A stretch of 60,154 nt of DNA from an alpha proteobacterium SCGC AAA536-G10. Lineage in GTDB: Bacteria; Pseudomonadota; Alphaproteobacteria; Puniceispirillales; Marisalimonadaceae. This document shows positions 9,095 through 18,114 of this stretch, piece after piece (positions within the stretch are counted from its first letter, which is position 1; the number at the start of each line of letters is the position of its first letter). The notes below the pieces were generated by a model that searched no databases, had not been told where the DNA came from, and was given only the letters and a program-made list of their open reading frames with translations. A program made the position numbers and the translations under genes. The stretch covers positions 130,646 through 190,799 of the forward strand of contig ARQU01000002.1 of assembly GCA_000384615.1 (NCBI GenBank). The letters are read 5' to 3'.

Positions 9095-10903
9095 TCATCT
9101 TCCAATTGCATATCCTTGCATAAATCTTGGATTTGCTGCGCCTTTTAAAATTCCATTTTCCTTAGAGGCGGCTGTCATTCTCCCAAGGCTCCATTCAGTA
9201 TCAACAGAAATTTTATGGCCCTTTTTCTTAAGTTCATCAATAGTCTTTGAAGGAAATCTTCCTTCAACGGCTAAGTGACCTATATCGGTTTCTCTTGGAT
9301 AAAAGGAATTTGGAAAATGAGCTGTACTAAAACCTGGGGCATCAATAGCCTCCTGAAGGTTCAATCCAAAGTGAACGTGTCTCAAAAATAAATGAAGTGA
9401 CCACTGATCTTGCTGATCGCCACCTGGTGTTCCAAAAACCATATATGGAACACCATCTTTTAATGCTAAGCTCGGAGACAAAGTCGTTCTGGGTCTCCTC
9501 TTAGGTCCTATGCAAGCAGGTGATTTATCATCTAACCAAAACATTTGACCTCTATTAGACAAACAAAAACCTAGTTCTGGTATAATAGGAGAACTTTGTA
9601 ACCATCCACCACTAGGTGTTCCTGCGATCATGTTGCCCCATTTGTCTATTATGTCAAAATGTGTGGTATCTCCTCTAGTATCCCCAAGGCTGTTTGGATT
9701 TGGTTCATCAAAACGAGCTACTGTTGGTTCGCCTATGTCAAATTTAGAGAAAGATTCTGGAGTTGTACCCTTTGGTCTTACTAACACTTCCCCTCCAAAC
9801 CCAGGAATGTTTCCGGGCCTAACTTCCATAGAGGCTTTTCCAGAAATTAGACTTCTTCGTTGAATATTATACTGTTCACTCAGTAATATATCCATCGGTA
9901 TTTCATTAAAGTTAGTATCACCATAAAAAGCTTCTCTATCTGCAAAAGCTAATTTGGTTGCCTCAACAACTAAGTGAACAAACTCTGGTGACTTTTCATC
10001 TAGAGCATCCAAATCAAATTTTTTCAATAATGCTAATTGCTGAAGGAAAGTTGGTCCTTGTCCCCATGGACCAGTTTTACAAACGGTATAGTTTTTATAA
10101 TCATAAGATAAAGGTTTTTCTATAGAAGCTGACCAATTAGCTATATCATTGGCAGTAAGTAAGCCTTTATGCTTACTTTCAGTTGTATCCATTACATGAT
10201 TATTTTTACAATAATTTTCAATCTCTTCTGCGACGAAACCTTTGCTCCATATTTCTCTCGCTTGATTTATCTGTTCTTTTTTATCTCTTGATTTACCTTC
10301 TGCTTCTTTAATGATCTTTAAATAAGTTTCGGCCATTTTTTTATTAGTAAAAAAATCACTCTCTTGAGGCAACTTGCCTCCTGGAAGATATATTTCTGCA
10401 GAGCTTGTCCATTCATTTCTAAATAATTCTTCAACAGACTTTATGGTATTAATTATATTTGGAACTAAGTGATAACCTTTCGTTGCAATATCAATAGATG
10501 GCTCCAAGACATCTCTTAATGACATGGTTCCAAAATTTGATAATAATAACATCCAAGCATCAAAAGCACCTGGGACAACAGCTGGTAACAAACCACTACC
10601 TGGGACTATATTTAATCCAAGATCATTGAAACTCTTTAACGTTGCTTGCTCTGGAGCTACTCCTTGACCACATATAACAATCGGATCTTTATTATTCGGA
10701 GCTAAGATCAATGGTACCTCACCACCAGGACCATTTAGATGAGGTTCGACAACTTGAAGAGTGAATCCTGTAGCAACTGCCGCATCAAATGCATTACCTC
10801 CTTTTTCTAATATTGACATTCCAACTGCTGAAGCAACCCAATGAGTAGATGTTACAATACCAAAATTTCCAACAATCTCAGGTCTTGTAGTAAAGTTTTT
10901 CAT
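9095..10903 (-). CDS. Gamma-glutamyltransferase family protein (Ntn hydrolase)
   Basis: A 602-residue member of the gamma-glutamyltranspeptidase family, made as a proenzyme that cleaves itself. The processing site and N-terminal nucleophile of the small subunit would be T413 in the motif DTTHFDIIDKWGN. The glycine-rich GTPSGG stretch and the later FGTPGGDQQDQ motif of the small subunit follow. There is no convincing signal peptide, which differs from classic periplasmic Ggt; cytoplasmic or cephalosporin-acylase/oxamate-type relatives are alternatives. It probably forms one transcript with nadX downstream. It is divergent from the TTT transporter, sharing the roughly 100 bp control region 10904-11009. 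Confidence 0.87.
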   Translation of the reverse strand: MKNFTTRPEIVGNFGIVTSTHWVASAVGMSILEKGGNAFDAAVATGFTLQVVEPHLNGPGGEVPLILAPNNKDPIVICGQGVAPEQATLKSFNDLGLNIVPGSGLLPAVVPGAFDAWMLLLSNFGTMSLRDVLEPSIDIATKGYHLVPNIINTIKSVEELFRNEWTSSAEIYLPGGKLPQESDFFTNKKMAETYLKIIKEAEGKSRDKKEQINQAREIWSKGFVAEEIENYCKNNHVMDTTESKHKGLLTANDIANWSASIEKPLSYDYKNYTVCKTGPWGQGPTFLQQLALLKKFDLDALDEKSPEFVHLVVEATKLAFADREAFYGDTNFNEIPMDILLSEQYNIQRRSLISGKASMEVRPGNIPGFGGEVLVRPKGTTPESFSKFDIGEPTVARFDEPNPNSLGDTRGDTTHFDIIDKWGNMIAGTPSGGWLQSSPIIPELGFCLSNRGQMFWLDDKSPACIGPKRRPRTTLSPSLALKDGVPYMVFGTPGGDQQDQWSLHLFLRHVHFGLNLQEAIDAPGFSTAHFPNSFYPRETDIGHLAVEGRFPSKTIDELKKKGHKISVDTEWSLGRMTAASKENGILKGAANPRFMQGYAIGR

Positions 10904-10930
10904 TTAAAGCCCATTAAAAATATAAAAAAA

Positions 10931-10963
10931 TTGACTCTGCGCTTGTATCTAAGCAATTATGAT
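10931..10963 (+). promoter_or_regulatory. Possible promoter elements ahead of tctC
   Basis: TTGACT (10931-10936) and TATGAT (10958-10963) match sigma-70 -35 and -10 boxes and point towards tctC, about 46 bp before its ATG. The 21-bp spacing is longer than the optimum of 17, so this may need an activator or may be coincidental. Confidence 0.3.
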
Positions 10964-11009
10964 TTCGATAATTAATCAATAATAAATAAACTAATTTGTG
11001 GAGATAACA

Positions 11010-11980
11010 ATGCCAATTAAAAATTTATTTAAAGCAAGTTTAGCTGGCGCTGCTTTATTTGCTTTATCCGTAACGGGTGCTTCAGCCGCGCCTGATATCC
11101 CTTGTGGAACAGCAAAACTCATTGTTCCTTGGGGAGCTGGTGGTGGAACTGACATCATCTTTCGTCAAATAGTCGATAAAGTAAATAAGAACGGAGCAAA
11201 ACCCCAACTACAAGTCGTTAATGTAGGTGGTCAAGGTGGAAACAAAGGTGCAAAGCAAGCGGCTAAGGCAAAACCTGACGGTTGCACTTTATTCGCAATT
11301 CATCAAAGTGCTATTACTAGTTACTTTACTGGAAGAATTGACATAACATGGGATGCTTTCGAGCCAGTATCTATGGTGACATCTACCCCTTCAATTATTG
11401 GGGCAAATGTTAATACTCCATTTAATAATCTAACTGACCTAGTGGCTGCTGCGAAGAAAAATCCAGGAACTATTACTGCTGGCGGAACATTTGGGTCAAC
11501 AAGTCAATTTGTGTTTTTATTATTAGAAGATGCCGCTGGAGTAAAATTTAAGCATGTTTCCTATGACGGAACCAAACAAAGAATGACTGCTCTTTAGCGG
11601 ATAATATTAAACTAGGTGAAATCAATTTAGCAGCTGCTATAAAATTTATTAAAGCTGGAAAGTTAAAAGCACTTGGTGTTACAAATCCTGCTAGATTAGA
11701 TCAAATTCCTGACATGAAAACAGCCAAAGAACAGGGTGTAGACGTTATTTATGCAGTTGAAAGAGGCGTTGTTGCTCCTAAAGGAACCTCAAAAGCGATA
11801 ATTGATCACTATGCGGCAATGTTAAAGGGTGCTGCTGCTGACGAAGATTTTAAAGCTGCTATGCATAAAAAAGGTATTTTAATAACTTATAAGGGTGCTA
11901 GTGATTATAAAGATCATTTTCAAGCAACTTATGATAAATGGTTACCAATTGCAAAAAAAGTTGGTGTCTACAAAAGATAA
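11010..11980 (+). pseudogene. tctC: TctC/Bug-type substrate-binding protein, frameshifted at about 11595
   Basis: Periplasmic binding protein of a tripartite tricarboxylate transporter. A signal peptide (residues 1 to about 27, ending in GASAA) follows ATG 11010, which has a GGAG ribosome-binding site. The mature part begins with CGTAKLIVPWGAGGGTD, typical of Bug proteins. The frame stops at TAG 11595-11597 inside a region that should read MTALLADNIKLGEINLAAA. The -1 frame continues without a break to 11980 and restores the normal C-terminus (DMKTAKEQGVDV and onwards). One missing T in the CTTT run at 11592-11595 explains it. The total of about 323 codons equals a full-length family member. 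It is either a real recent frameshift or a base-calling error. tctB and tctA downstream are intact. Confidence 0.88.
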
Positions 11981-11988
11981 AAATTTTA

Positions 11989-12014
11989 GTTCAGAGAGAC
12001 TTTTCTCTCTGGAC
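11989..12014 (+). terminator. Intercistronic stem-loop between tctC and tctB
   Basis: An 11-bp stem (11989-11999 pairs with 12004-12014, one G-T wobble) with a 4-nt CTTT loop sits in the 51-bp gap between tctC and tctB. The following TATTTAT is only moderately U-rich, so partial termination or protection of the upstream mRNA is more likely than full termination. This would let the binding protein be made in excess over the membrane subunits. Confidence 0.6.
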
Positions 12015-12031
12015 TATTTATCGGATATAAA

Positions 12032-12520
12032 ATGACAAACAACAAATCAGACATAATCATTGCAATTTTTTTGCTGTGCTTCTCAGGCGTTATGATAAAT
12101 GATGCATCTAATATCAGAGACCTTGGTTTTGAGGGAATGAAAGCAGACGCATGGCCAAGAGTTGTTTTGTGGCTTTTGGTGGTAATGTCTTCAGTAATGC
12201 TTGGAAAATCCTATCTTAAATTTAAAACAGTGAGCGATAAAGATAATGAAAATTTTAACATTAATCTGGCAAAGTTTAAAAATGCTTTAATCTGCTTTGG
12301 TATGTTCATGCTTTTCCTATCTACTTTGGATTATTTAGGAATGCTTATTGGTGGGATTTTATTTGTTTTTGGCCTATTGACTTTGTTAGGTGGATTTTCT
12401 CATAAATTGATCGTTAAGCATCTTTTAGTTTCAATACTAAGTATTGGATTTATGTGGATGGTTTTTACTTTTGGTTTGCGAGTTATATTGCCTGAAGGAG
12501 AAATTCTACGTGTTTGGTAA
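12032..12520 (+). CDS. tctB: TTT transporter small membrane subunit
   Basis: A 162-residue protein with about four hydrophobic segments (roughly residues 8-25, 45-62, 85-120 and 130-150), as expected for TctB-family subunits. The AWPRVVLW motif after the first loop is typical. TctB works with TctA to move carboxylate substrates across the inner membrane using the ion gradient. It lies directly before tctA (9 bp gap) and after the stem-loop that follows tctC. The substrate is not determinable; TTT systems carry citrate, tartrate, terephthalate and many other organic acids. Confidence 0.88.
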   Translation: MTNNKSDIIIAIFLLCFSGVMINDASNIRDLGFEGMKADAWPRVVLWLLVVMSSVMLGKSYLKFKTVSDKDNENFNINLAKFKNALICFGMFMLFLSTLDYLGMLIGGILFVFGLLTLLGGFSHKLIVKHLLVSILSIGFMWMVFTFGLRVILPEGEILRVW

Positions 12521-12529
12521 GTACCTCTA

Positions 12530-14176
12530 ATGTTTGATGTTATTTTACAAGCTGGTGCGTCAGTATTACTTGATCCTGTAACTTTAGGGTTAATGGGTAT
12601 AGGAACCTTGGCAGGACTTTTGGCAGGAGCTATTCCAGGATTTACAATTGCAATGGGGGTAATTTTAACTCTTCCCTTTACCTTTGGTATGAGTCCAATT
12701 CAAGGACTTGCTACCATGATGGGTGTGTTTGTTGGAGGATTCTCAGGTGGTTTGATGTCTTGCATGTTAACCGGAATTCCTGGAACACCTTCCTCTGTTG
12801 CGACTACGTTTGACGGTTTCCCAATGGTTAGATCAGGAAAACCGGGTTTGGCATTAGGTTTAGGACTTTGGTCATCATTTTTTGGCGGCATGATAAGTGC
12901 CGTTATATTAGTAGCTTTAGCTCCTCAATTAGCATTTTTAGGATTAGAGTTTGGTCCATGGGATTATTTTTCTTTAATAGTATTCGCACTTACTATAACT
13001 GTGAGCTTATCTGGCGATAATATGATAAAGGGTTTGATTGCGGGTTTATTAGGTTTGTTTGCTGCATGTGTAGGTGAGGACGAAATTAATGGTGTAGCTC
13101 GATTTGCATTTGGATCTGATCATATCAGGCAAGGTTTTGCTTTCCTTCCAGTTTTAATAGGTCTTTTTGCTTTTTCTCAATTGTTAAGTGATGTTGAGGA
13201 TAGTGCAAAAGCTAAAGCACCGCTTATGAAAAATTCAGCTGAAGCTATACGAGTAGAACATAGAAAAGCAATTGCAACAGTTTTAATGAACTGGATAAAC
13301 TTGATTAGGTCTAGTTTTATAGGGATTTTTACTGGGATTCTTCCTGCAGCGGGTGGCTCAATATCTAACATACTAGCTTACGATCAAGCAAAGAAGGCCT
13401 CTAATAATAGAAATGAATTCGGAAAAGGAGCTGTAAACGGCATAATTGCTCCTGAAGCTGCAAACAACGCTACAGCAGGTGGAGCTCTTATTATGATGAT
13501 GGCTCTTGGAATTCCAGGTGATATTGTTACCGCTATAATGATTGGCGCGTTGATGATTCACAATATTATTCCGGGCCCATCATTTATACAAGATGAACCA
13601 CTTTTAGCTTATGGTGTTTTTATAGCGTTTTTTGCTGCTCATTTTTTTATGGTTGGTTTGCAAGCATTTGCCTTGAGATTATTTTTGTTAGTAACTAAAA
13701 TTCCAATGTATATACTTGCTTCTGTTATTCTAGCCTATTGTGCAATTGGGGTTTTCGCTCTTCATAACATAACGTTTGATATTTGGGTCATGTTTGGTTT
13801 TGGTGTTATTGGTTATTTTATGAGAAAACTAGGTTTTCCACTAGCACCAATGATTTTAGGTGTTGTTTTAGGAAAGTTGGCCGAATTGAATATAGCAAGA
13901 GCAATTGGAATAAGTGATGATTACTCCTTATTTGTAACTAGACCTTGGTCATTATTTTTCTTAATAATGGCAATAGTTTCAGTATTATTTCCATTTTACC
14001 AAAATGCTAAAAAAGATACTTTATTTACAAAAATGTATGTTCCAATAAGCATGATTTTACTTGCCTTACCATTATTTTTGATGGGAAGCCCTGTCAGAAT
14101 GGTTGTGGGAGGTATATTACTTTCAGCGGGATGCTATTTCATTTATAAAAGATCTTCTATACTTAAGACTATCTAA
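12530..14176 (+). CDS. tctA: TTT transporter large membrane subunit
   Basis: A 548-residue, polytopic TctA with about twelve membrane segments. The family repeats around LAGLLAGAIPGFT, GLMSCMLTGIPGTPSSVATT and ALGIPGDIVTAIMIGAL (glycine/proline-rich re-entrant motifs) are all present. It forms the translocation pathway of the transporter begun by tctC and tctB. Its last 8 bp overlap tail-to-tail with the extended frame of the broken cupin gene on the other strand. Confidence 0.95.
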   Translation: MFDVILQAGASVLLDPVTLGLMGIGTLAGLLAGAIPGFTIAMGVILTLPFTFGMSPIQGLATMMGVFVGGFSGGLMSCMLTGIPGTPSSVATTFDGFPMVRSGKPGLALGLGLWSSFFGGMISAVILVALAPQLAFLGLEFGPWDYFSLIVFALTITVSLSGDNMIKGLIAGLLGLFAACVGEDEINGVARFAFGSDHIRQGFAFLPVLIGLFAFSQLLSDVEDSAKAKAPLMKNSAEAIRVEHRKAIATVLMNWINLIRSSFIGIFTGILPAAGGSISNILAYDQAKKASNNRNEFGKGAVNGIIAPEAANNATAGGALIMMMALGIPGDIVTAIMIGALMIHNIIPGPSFIQDEPLLAYGVFIAFFAAHFFMVGLQAFALRLFLLVTKIPMYILASVILAYCAIGVFALHNITFDIWVMFGFGVIGYFMRKLGFPLAPMILGVVLGKLAELNIARAIGISDDYSLFVTRPWSLFFLIMAIVSVLFPFYQNAKKDTLFTKMYVPISMILLALPLFLMGSPVRMVVGGILLSAGCYFIYKRSSILKTI

Positions 14177-14696
14177 TAAAATTATTTACATAATCAGCGC
14201 CTAATCCTACAGCAATAAAATGTTTTCTAGCGGCATCAACTCTATCAAAAACGTCAGTTGAATTAATAGTTTTTCCATTTTCATCACAATAAAGTAAGGC
14301 TCCAGAATTATGAAATAATGTTATCATTTCTTCACAATCCTTATCTACTACGAGAGTATGGATTTCACCTGGTGGTTCAAATAAATATGATCCTTCCGTA
14401 GCAACTCAATCATGTTCGAGGTATCGCCAAGACCCTTTGATGACAAATCCATGAACTGGGGCTGGATGTCTATGTCGAGACAAAAAGCCTCCTCCAATTA
14501 CTTTAGTCAAATGAACCCAGTATCCTTGACTTATATTAAAGCATAGAGGTCTAGACCATCTACCCGGAGCTAAAGGAACCCATAATCTTTCATCATTTTT
14601 CGAAAAGCTATCTTGAATAAATATATCAGGCATTGCACCCTGAGGTCTTGGTCCATTGTAGGGTGAAGGCGTATTAAGTTTCTTTATATCATCCAT
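14169..14696 (-). pseudogene. Cupin-fold dioxygenase-like protein (2,4'-dihydroxyacetophenone dioxygenase type) with in-frame TGA
   Basis: Starting from ATG 14696-14694 (GGAGA ribosome-binding site 7 bp upstream), the frame encodes a cupin with the metal-binding GGGFLSRHRHPAPVHG motif and WRYLEHD, then meets TGA at 14408-14406. The same frame continues as VATEGSYLFEPPGEIHTLVV and runs on without another stop to TAG at 14171-14169. A Trp codon (TGG) at the TGA position would complete a normal protein of about 175 residues, and LEHDW is the usual family reading at this point. A single G-to-A change on the coding strand (C-to-T as printed) therefore breaks the gene. The substrate is unknown; family members cleave aromatic or dicarbonyl compounds. 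Confidence 0.82.
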
Positions 14697-14747
14697 AAAA
14701 ATTCTCCATGTTCTTTTTATAATAAGAGTTTTAAAACGAATAATCAA

Positions 14748-14885
14748 AAAGAAAAGGACGAAGGATGGGGGTCCTTCGTCCTTGCTTTATCAGATGACAT
14801 GGTAGCTACCTTGGGGGAGGATTGAGTTCTAAGCTATGTCATCATCTTTAATCAATATTCGAGGGAGGAGGAACGAATATTAATT
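14748..14885 (-). ncRNA. Cuckoo-type (CcsR-like) small RNA downstream of the DUF1127 gene
   Basis: Read on the minus strand, the 3' region of the DUF1127 transcript holds three stem-loops. Hairpin 1 has a perfect 8-bp stem (14854-14861 with 14874-14881) and a 12-nt loop containing CCUCCUCCC. Hairpin 2 has an 8-bp stem (14793-14800 with 14836-14843) plus 4 bp (14804-14807 with 14832-14835), and its loop contains CCUCCCCC. The third is the terminator. C-rich, anti-Shine-Dalgarno-like loops next to a DUF1127 gene are the hallmark of the Cuckoo RNA family, for example CcsR1-4 beside CcaF1 in Rhodobacter sphaeroides, where they modulate stress responses and C1 metabolism. Processing from the mRNA 3' UTR is inferred. 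Confidence 0.8.
14754..14783 (-). terminator. Rho-independent terminator of the DUF1127/sRNA transcript
   Basis: A perfect 12-bp stem (14754-14765 with 14772-14783) with a 6-nt loop is followed, on the minus strand, by the U-rich tail TTCTTTTTGATT. The loop reads CCCCCA on the transcript, echoing the C-rich loops of the two upstream hairpins. Confidence 0.88.
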
Positions 14886-14895
14886 CTTTAAATCT

Positions 14896-15150
14896 TTATG
14901 CAGCTTCCTTATCGTCAATTTTGTTATCTTGTTTAATTGTCTTACTCACACCTAAGTTACCCGCTGGGAAGTCAACAACATCTGTTACATTATAAAAATC
15001 ACCATTTAATACTTGTTGTCTTGTATATCCAATATCGGCTAATGTACTATCATCTAAGCTAATTAGAGCTTGTCTTGTTCTATTGATAGCAATCTTTTCA
15101 AATACTGTTGCAATAAATTCATTTAGTTTAATTAAGAATGTCTTTTCCAT
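14896..15150 (-). CDS. DUF1127 small protein
   Basis: An 84-residue protein whose central segment (about residues 17-50: FEKIAINRTRQALISLDD, then STLADIGYTRQQV) is the DUF1127 domain, a short basic helix-turn module. DUF1127 proteins of alphaproteobacteria, such as CcaF1, bind RNA and help sRNA maturation. The adjacent C-rich hairpin RNA fits this. The C-terminal third (VDFPAGNLGVSKT and onwards) is not conserved in my view of the family. The gene is monocistronic apart from its 3' RNA, with a 194-bp upstream gap holding its promoter; no clear sigma-70 or RpoH boxes could be assigned with confidence. Confidence 0.85.
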   Translation of the reverse strand: MEKTFLIKLNEFIATVFEKIAINRTRQALISLDDSTLADIGYTRQQVLNGDFYNVTDVVDFPAGNLGVSKTIKQDNKIDDKEAA

Positions 15151-15344
15151 CGTCGTTTGTTTTCTTTCTAAAAGTAAGAAGGATTATTCCTTCATTAATA
15201 ATCATATACGACAAACAAGTAATAAAGAGAACATAGGTAAATGGAAAATGATTATTTCCAAAATGGAAACATTTAACAAAATTTTAACATAATTGACACT
15301 AATCAGGAATGAATATGGTAGGAGTAGGGCAAGTTAACATTTAT

Positions 15345-16586
15345 TCAACTTTGGGCTGCTTGTAGCTTTTGTTCTTTTATTGGTATATGTATTAATGTAG
15401 AAAAAACAGATACTCCAATTCCAATCCACCACACAAGAGTATAATCGCCTGTAGCGTCATAAAGCCTCCCACCCATCCAAACACCAAGAAAACTGCCTAT
15501 TTGATGAGAAAAAAATACAAGTCCATAGAGTGTTCCCATATAGCGTAATCCATAAATATGTGCGATCAAACCACTAGTTAATGGAACTGTAGCCAACCAC
15601 AGTGATCCCATAAAAAGTGAGAATAATATTACTGTTAAGGGTGTAATTGGAAGTAATATAAAAATTAAACCAATTAATGCTCTTAGAGCGTATACGCCTG
15701 CTAATAAATACTTTTTTGGAAATTTCTGACCTAGCCAGCCAGCATATATGGTTCCAAAAATATTGCTGAATGCTATCAAACCTATAGCCAACGCGCCTAA
15801 ACTCGATGTTGTTGACACGCCTATAAAATGTAATGCACTAGAAGGAGTTATTGCACTACACATTTCAGTAACCATTGCAGGAAAATGCGCTGTTAAAAAA
15901 GCTAGTTGATATCCACATGCAAAAAATCCAAAAAATATCATTGAGAAAGTTGGATCTTTAAATGCATTACATAGTACTTTTGTTAGACTTACCTCTACTT
16001 CTTTTTTTGTTGCTATAGGTACGTCTTTAAGGAAGGGAACCACCGACATCACTAAAATTATAGTTAACGCAAAAATAATAAAAACTTGTTGCCAACTATA
16101 GAAATTAAGAAGAGCTTGTGCAATTGGAGCTCCAAACATTTGACCAAAAGACCCAGCTGCGGTTACTATTCCTAGAGCCATAGATCTATTTTTTTCGCTT
16201 GAAGCCCTTCCAACTACTGCCAATATCATACCAAGGCCAGTACCAGCTATACCAAAGCCAATAATAAGTTCTAAGAATTGATGAGTTAATGGATTTTGTG
16301 CATATGTAGAAAGAACTAGACCAATAACGTAACAAAATGCACCAGCTACAATCATTTTTTTATCGCCAAATTTTTCGCCTAATGCACCAAATATTGGAGC
16401 ACCAATTCCCCATCCAAGATTTTGAATAGCTATAGCTAAAGAAAATTCAACTCTTAACCACTGAAATTCATTTTCTATTGGTATTTGAAATACACCAAAA
16501 CTACCTCTGATTCCAAAAGTGATTATAATAATTAGTGAACCCGCTAATAAAACAGGTGTGATCAGAGAAGACTTATAATTATTCAT
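15345..16586 (-). CDS. MFS transporter in the TPP-riboswitch operon
   Basis: A 413-residue major facilitator superfamily protein with twelve predicted membrane segments. The loop 2-3 motif reads GALGEKFGDKKMIVAG, and the equivalent motif in the second half is AGWLGQKFPKKYLLAG. It resembles the monocarboxylate/oxalate-formate antiporter branch. It begins 24 bp after the SDR gene and follows thiM-thiE-SDR on the same strand, downstream of a TPP riboswitch. A role in importing a thiamine precursor (thiazole or pyrimidine moiety) is therefore suggested, by context only. Confidence 0.85.
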   Translation of the reverse strand: MNNYKSSLITPVLLAGSLIIIITFGIRGSFGVFQIPIENEFQWLRVEFSLAIAIQNLGWGIGAPIFGALGEKFGDKKMIVAGAFCYVIGLVLSTYAQNPLTHQFLELIIGFGIAGTGLGMILAVVGRASSEKNRSMALGIVTAAGSFGQMFGAPIAQALLNFYSWQQVFIIFALTIILVMSVVPFLKDVPIATKKEVEVSLTKVLCNAFKDPTFSMIFFGFFACGYQLAFLTAHFPAMVTEMCSAITPSSALHFIGVSTTSSLGALAIGLIAFSNIFGTIYAGWLGQKFPKKYLLAGVYALRALIGLIFILLPITPLTVILFSLFMGSLWLATVPLTSGLIAHIYGLRYMGTLYGLVFFSHQIGSFLGVWMGGRLYDATGDYTLVWWIGIGVSVFSTLIHIPIKEQKLQAAQS

Positions 16587-16610
16587 AAGCTAACCTGTGC
16601 AGTATTTTGT

Positions 16611-17453
16611 TTAAAGTGTCAAACCTTTGTTTTTCAGCATTTCAATAGATTTATTCCATAATTGATCAGCTGAATTTTTATTTTCTGCGTATTGAGAGGG
16701 TTGTTTAATTTTGCTTTTATAATAGTATTTACCTGTTATATCCTTTACATCCTCACTATTGGCTAAATGAATAATTGTTTTTGCTCCTTCTTCAACTGTT
16801 ATAGCAAAAAAATTCATCAAAAGTTTAATTACTAAACTAATAACACCCTTATTATTTTTACCAAATTCAGTTTTGACAAACCCTGGATGAAGGCAATTTA
16901 CCGTAATATTATTTTTAGAGGTCAAGTCACTTAATTTTTTTGTAAAAAGAATATTACATAACTTTGATTTTTTATAACATTTCCAACCATTGTAGTTGTT
17001 CGACATTTCAAGATCATTGAAGTCTATGTCTATTCCTCTATGTGCACCGCTTGCAACGTTGATTATTCTACCGCCATTTTTTATAACTTTATATTTTAAT
17101 AATAAGTTAGTCAGAGCAAAATATGATAAATGATTAAGAGCAAAAGTTTTTTCTATTTGATCTATACTTTCATCTCGTGAGTAAAATAGTGCACCTGCGT
17201 TATTTATTAAAACATCAATTTTTTCTTTGATTAAATCTTTAGCAAGTAATTTAATTTCGTTAATGGATGAGAGGTCAGCTTTTATAAATCTAAGATTTTT
17301 ATTTTTAGTTTCGTAGATTAATCTTTCAACAGCTTGCTGACCTTTTTTATTATTACTACCTATTAATATAATTTTATTTTTACTTTCATGAGCCAAGATA
17401 TAAGCTGTTCTATAGCCAAGACCACTAGTACCACCTGTAATTAGAATATTCAA
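16611..17453 (-). CDS. Short-chain dehydrogenase/reductase
   Basis: A 280-residue SDR with the nucleotide-binding motif TGGTSGLGYRTA at the N-terminus, NNAG (LINNAGALF) and the catalytic YKKSK (YxxxK) pair. The arrangement resembles retinol-dehydrogenase/WW-domain-oxidoreductase-like SDRs. The substrate is unknown. It starts 4 bp after the thiE stop, so it belongs to the thiM-thiE transcript and may modify a thiamine precursor or be a passenger gene. Confidence 0.85.
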   Translation of the reverse strand: MNILITGGTSGLGYRTAYILAHESKNKIILIGSNNKKGQQAVERLIYETKNKNLRFIKADLSSINEIKLLAKDLIKEKIDVLINNAGALFYSRDESIDQIEKTFALNHLSYFALTNLLLKYKVIKNGGRIINVASGAHRGIDIDFNDLEMSNNYNGWKCYKKSKLCNILFTKKLSDLTSKNNITVNCLHPGFVKTEFGKNNKGVISLVIKLLMNFFAITVEEGAKTIIHLANSEDVKDITGKYYYKSKIKQPSQYAENKNSADQLWNKSIEMLKNKGLTL

Positions 17454-17457
17454 AAGA

Positions 17458-18114
17458 CTAATCCTTATATATTTCGTTTTTTAGTAAAAGGAAATTTCGT
17501 AAATGATTTTCGTTATTTAATATATTCGAAATAACAGCTACTCCAGACACTCCTAAATCAAATAATTTACCAACTTTAGAAGTTTCGATACCCCCTATGG
17601 CAACTACTGGGATTTTAGTCTTCAAAATTATATCCTTTAGACCATTTTCTCCAAGTGGTTTAGATGCATCATTTTTAGAGTTTGTTTTGTAAATAGGTCC
17701 TACACCAATATATTTTACACAATCTGGAATATCATTTATTTGATGTTCATTTGTAATTGATAATCCTATTTCAATTTTATGATCAATAATACTTTTAGCT
17801 TTATCTGGATGCATATCTGATTGTCCGAGATGGAGAATATCAATTAAATCGCCGACTTCAGATGCAACATTTACATTATCGTTAATACAAAGCTTTGTAT
17901 TCGTATCATTTAAAGCGTATTTAAGGTTCTTCAATAATGTAATAATTTTATTATCATCTAGATTTTTAGCTCTTAATTGAAAAACATTAAGTCCATTCAT
18001 GGCCAGTTCTTTAACTATTCTGACTAGGGCCTGTTCTTTATTTTCATCACCTATTTGATGGTTTGATAAAATATTTTCAGGTCCTGCAACCAAATAGGTA
18101 CTGTAATCAGACAT
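17458..18114 (-). CDS. thiE: Thiamine-phosphate synthase
   Basis: A 218-residue TIM-barrel enzyme that joins HMP-pyrophosphate with thiazole phosphate to form thiamine phosphate. The motifs FQLRAKN, the C-I-N-D strand (KLCINDNV), HLGQSDM, YIGVGPIYKTNSK and VVAIGGI match ThiE. Its start overlaps the 3' end of thiM by 8 bp, so translation is coupled. With ThiM it forms the thiazole-salvage branch; no thiC, thiG or thiD lies in the window. Confidence 0.94.
   Translation of the reverse strand: MSDYSTYLVAGPENILSNHQIGDENKEQALVRIVKELAMNGLNVFQLRAKNLDDNKIITLLKNLKYALNDTNTKLCINDNVNVASEVGDLIDILHLGQSDMHPDKAKSIIDHKIEIGLSITNEHQINDIPDCVKYIGVGPIYKTNSKNDASKPLGENGLKDIILKTKIPVVAIGGIETSKVGKLFDLGVSGVAVISNILNNENHLRNFLLLKNEIYKD

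Noticed and set aside
11586-11600. Programmed -1 frameshifting in tctC
   Set aside because: The site lacks an X-XXY-YYZ slippery heptamer and no downstream stimulatory structure or internal Shine-Dalgarno was evident; a single-base deletion is simpler.
14406-14408. UGA-to-Trp code reassignment, suggested by the TGA in the cupin gene
   Set aside because: Many intact genes end with TGA directly at or over the next start (gatA, nine-PAS kinase), and other disruptions involve TAG and TAA as well.
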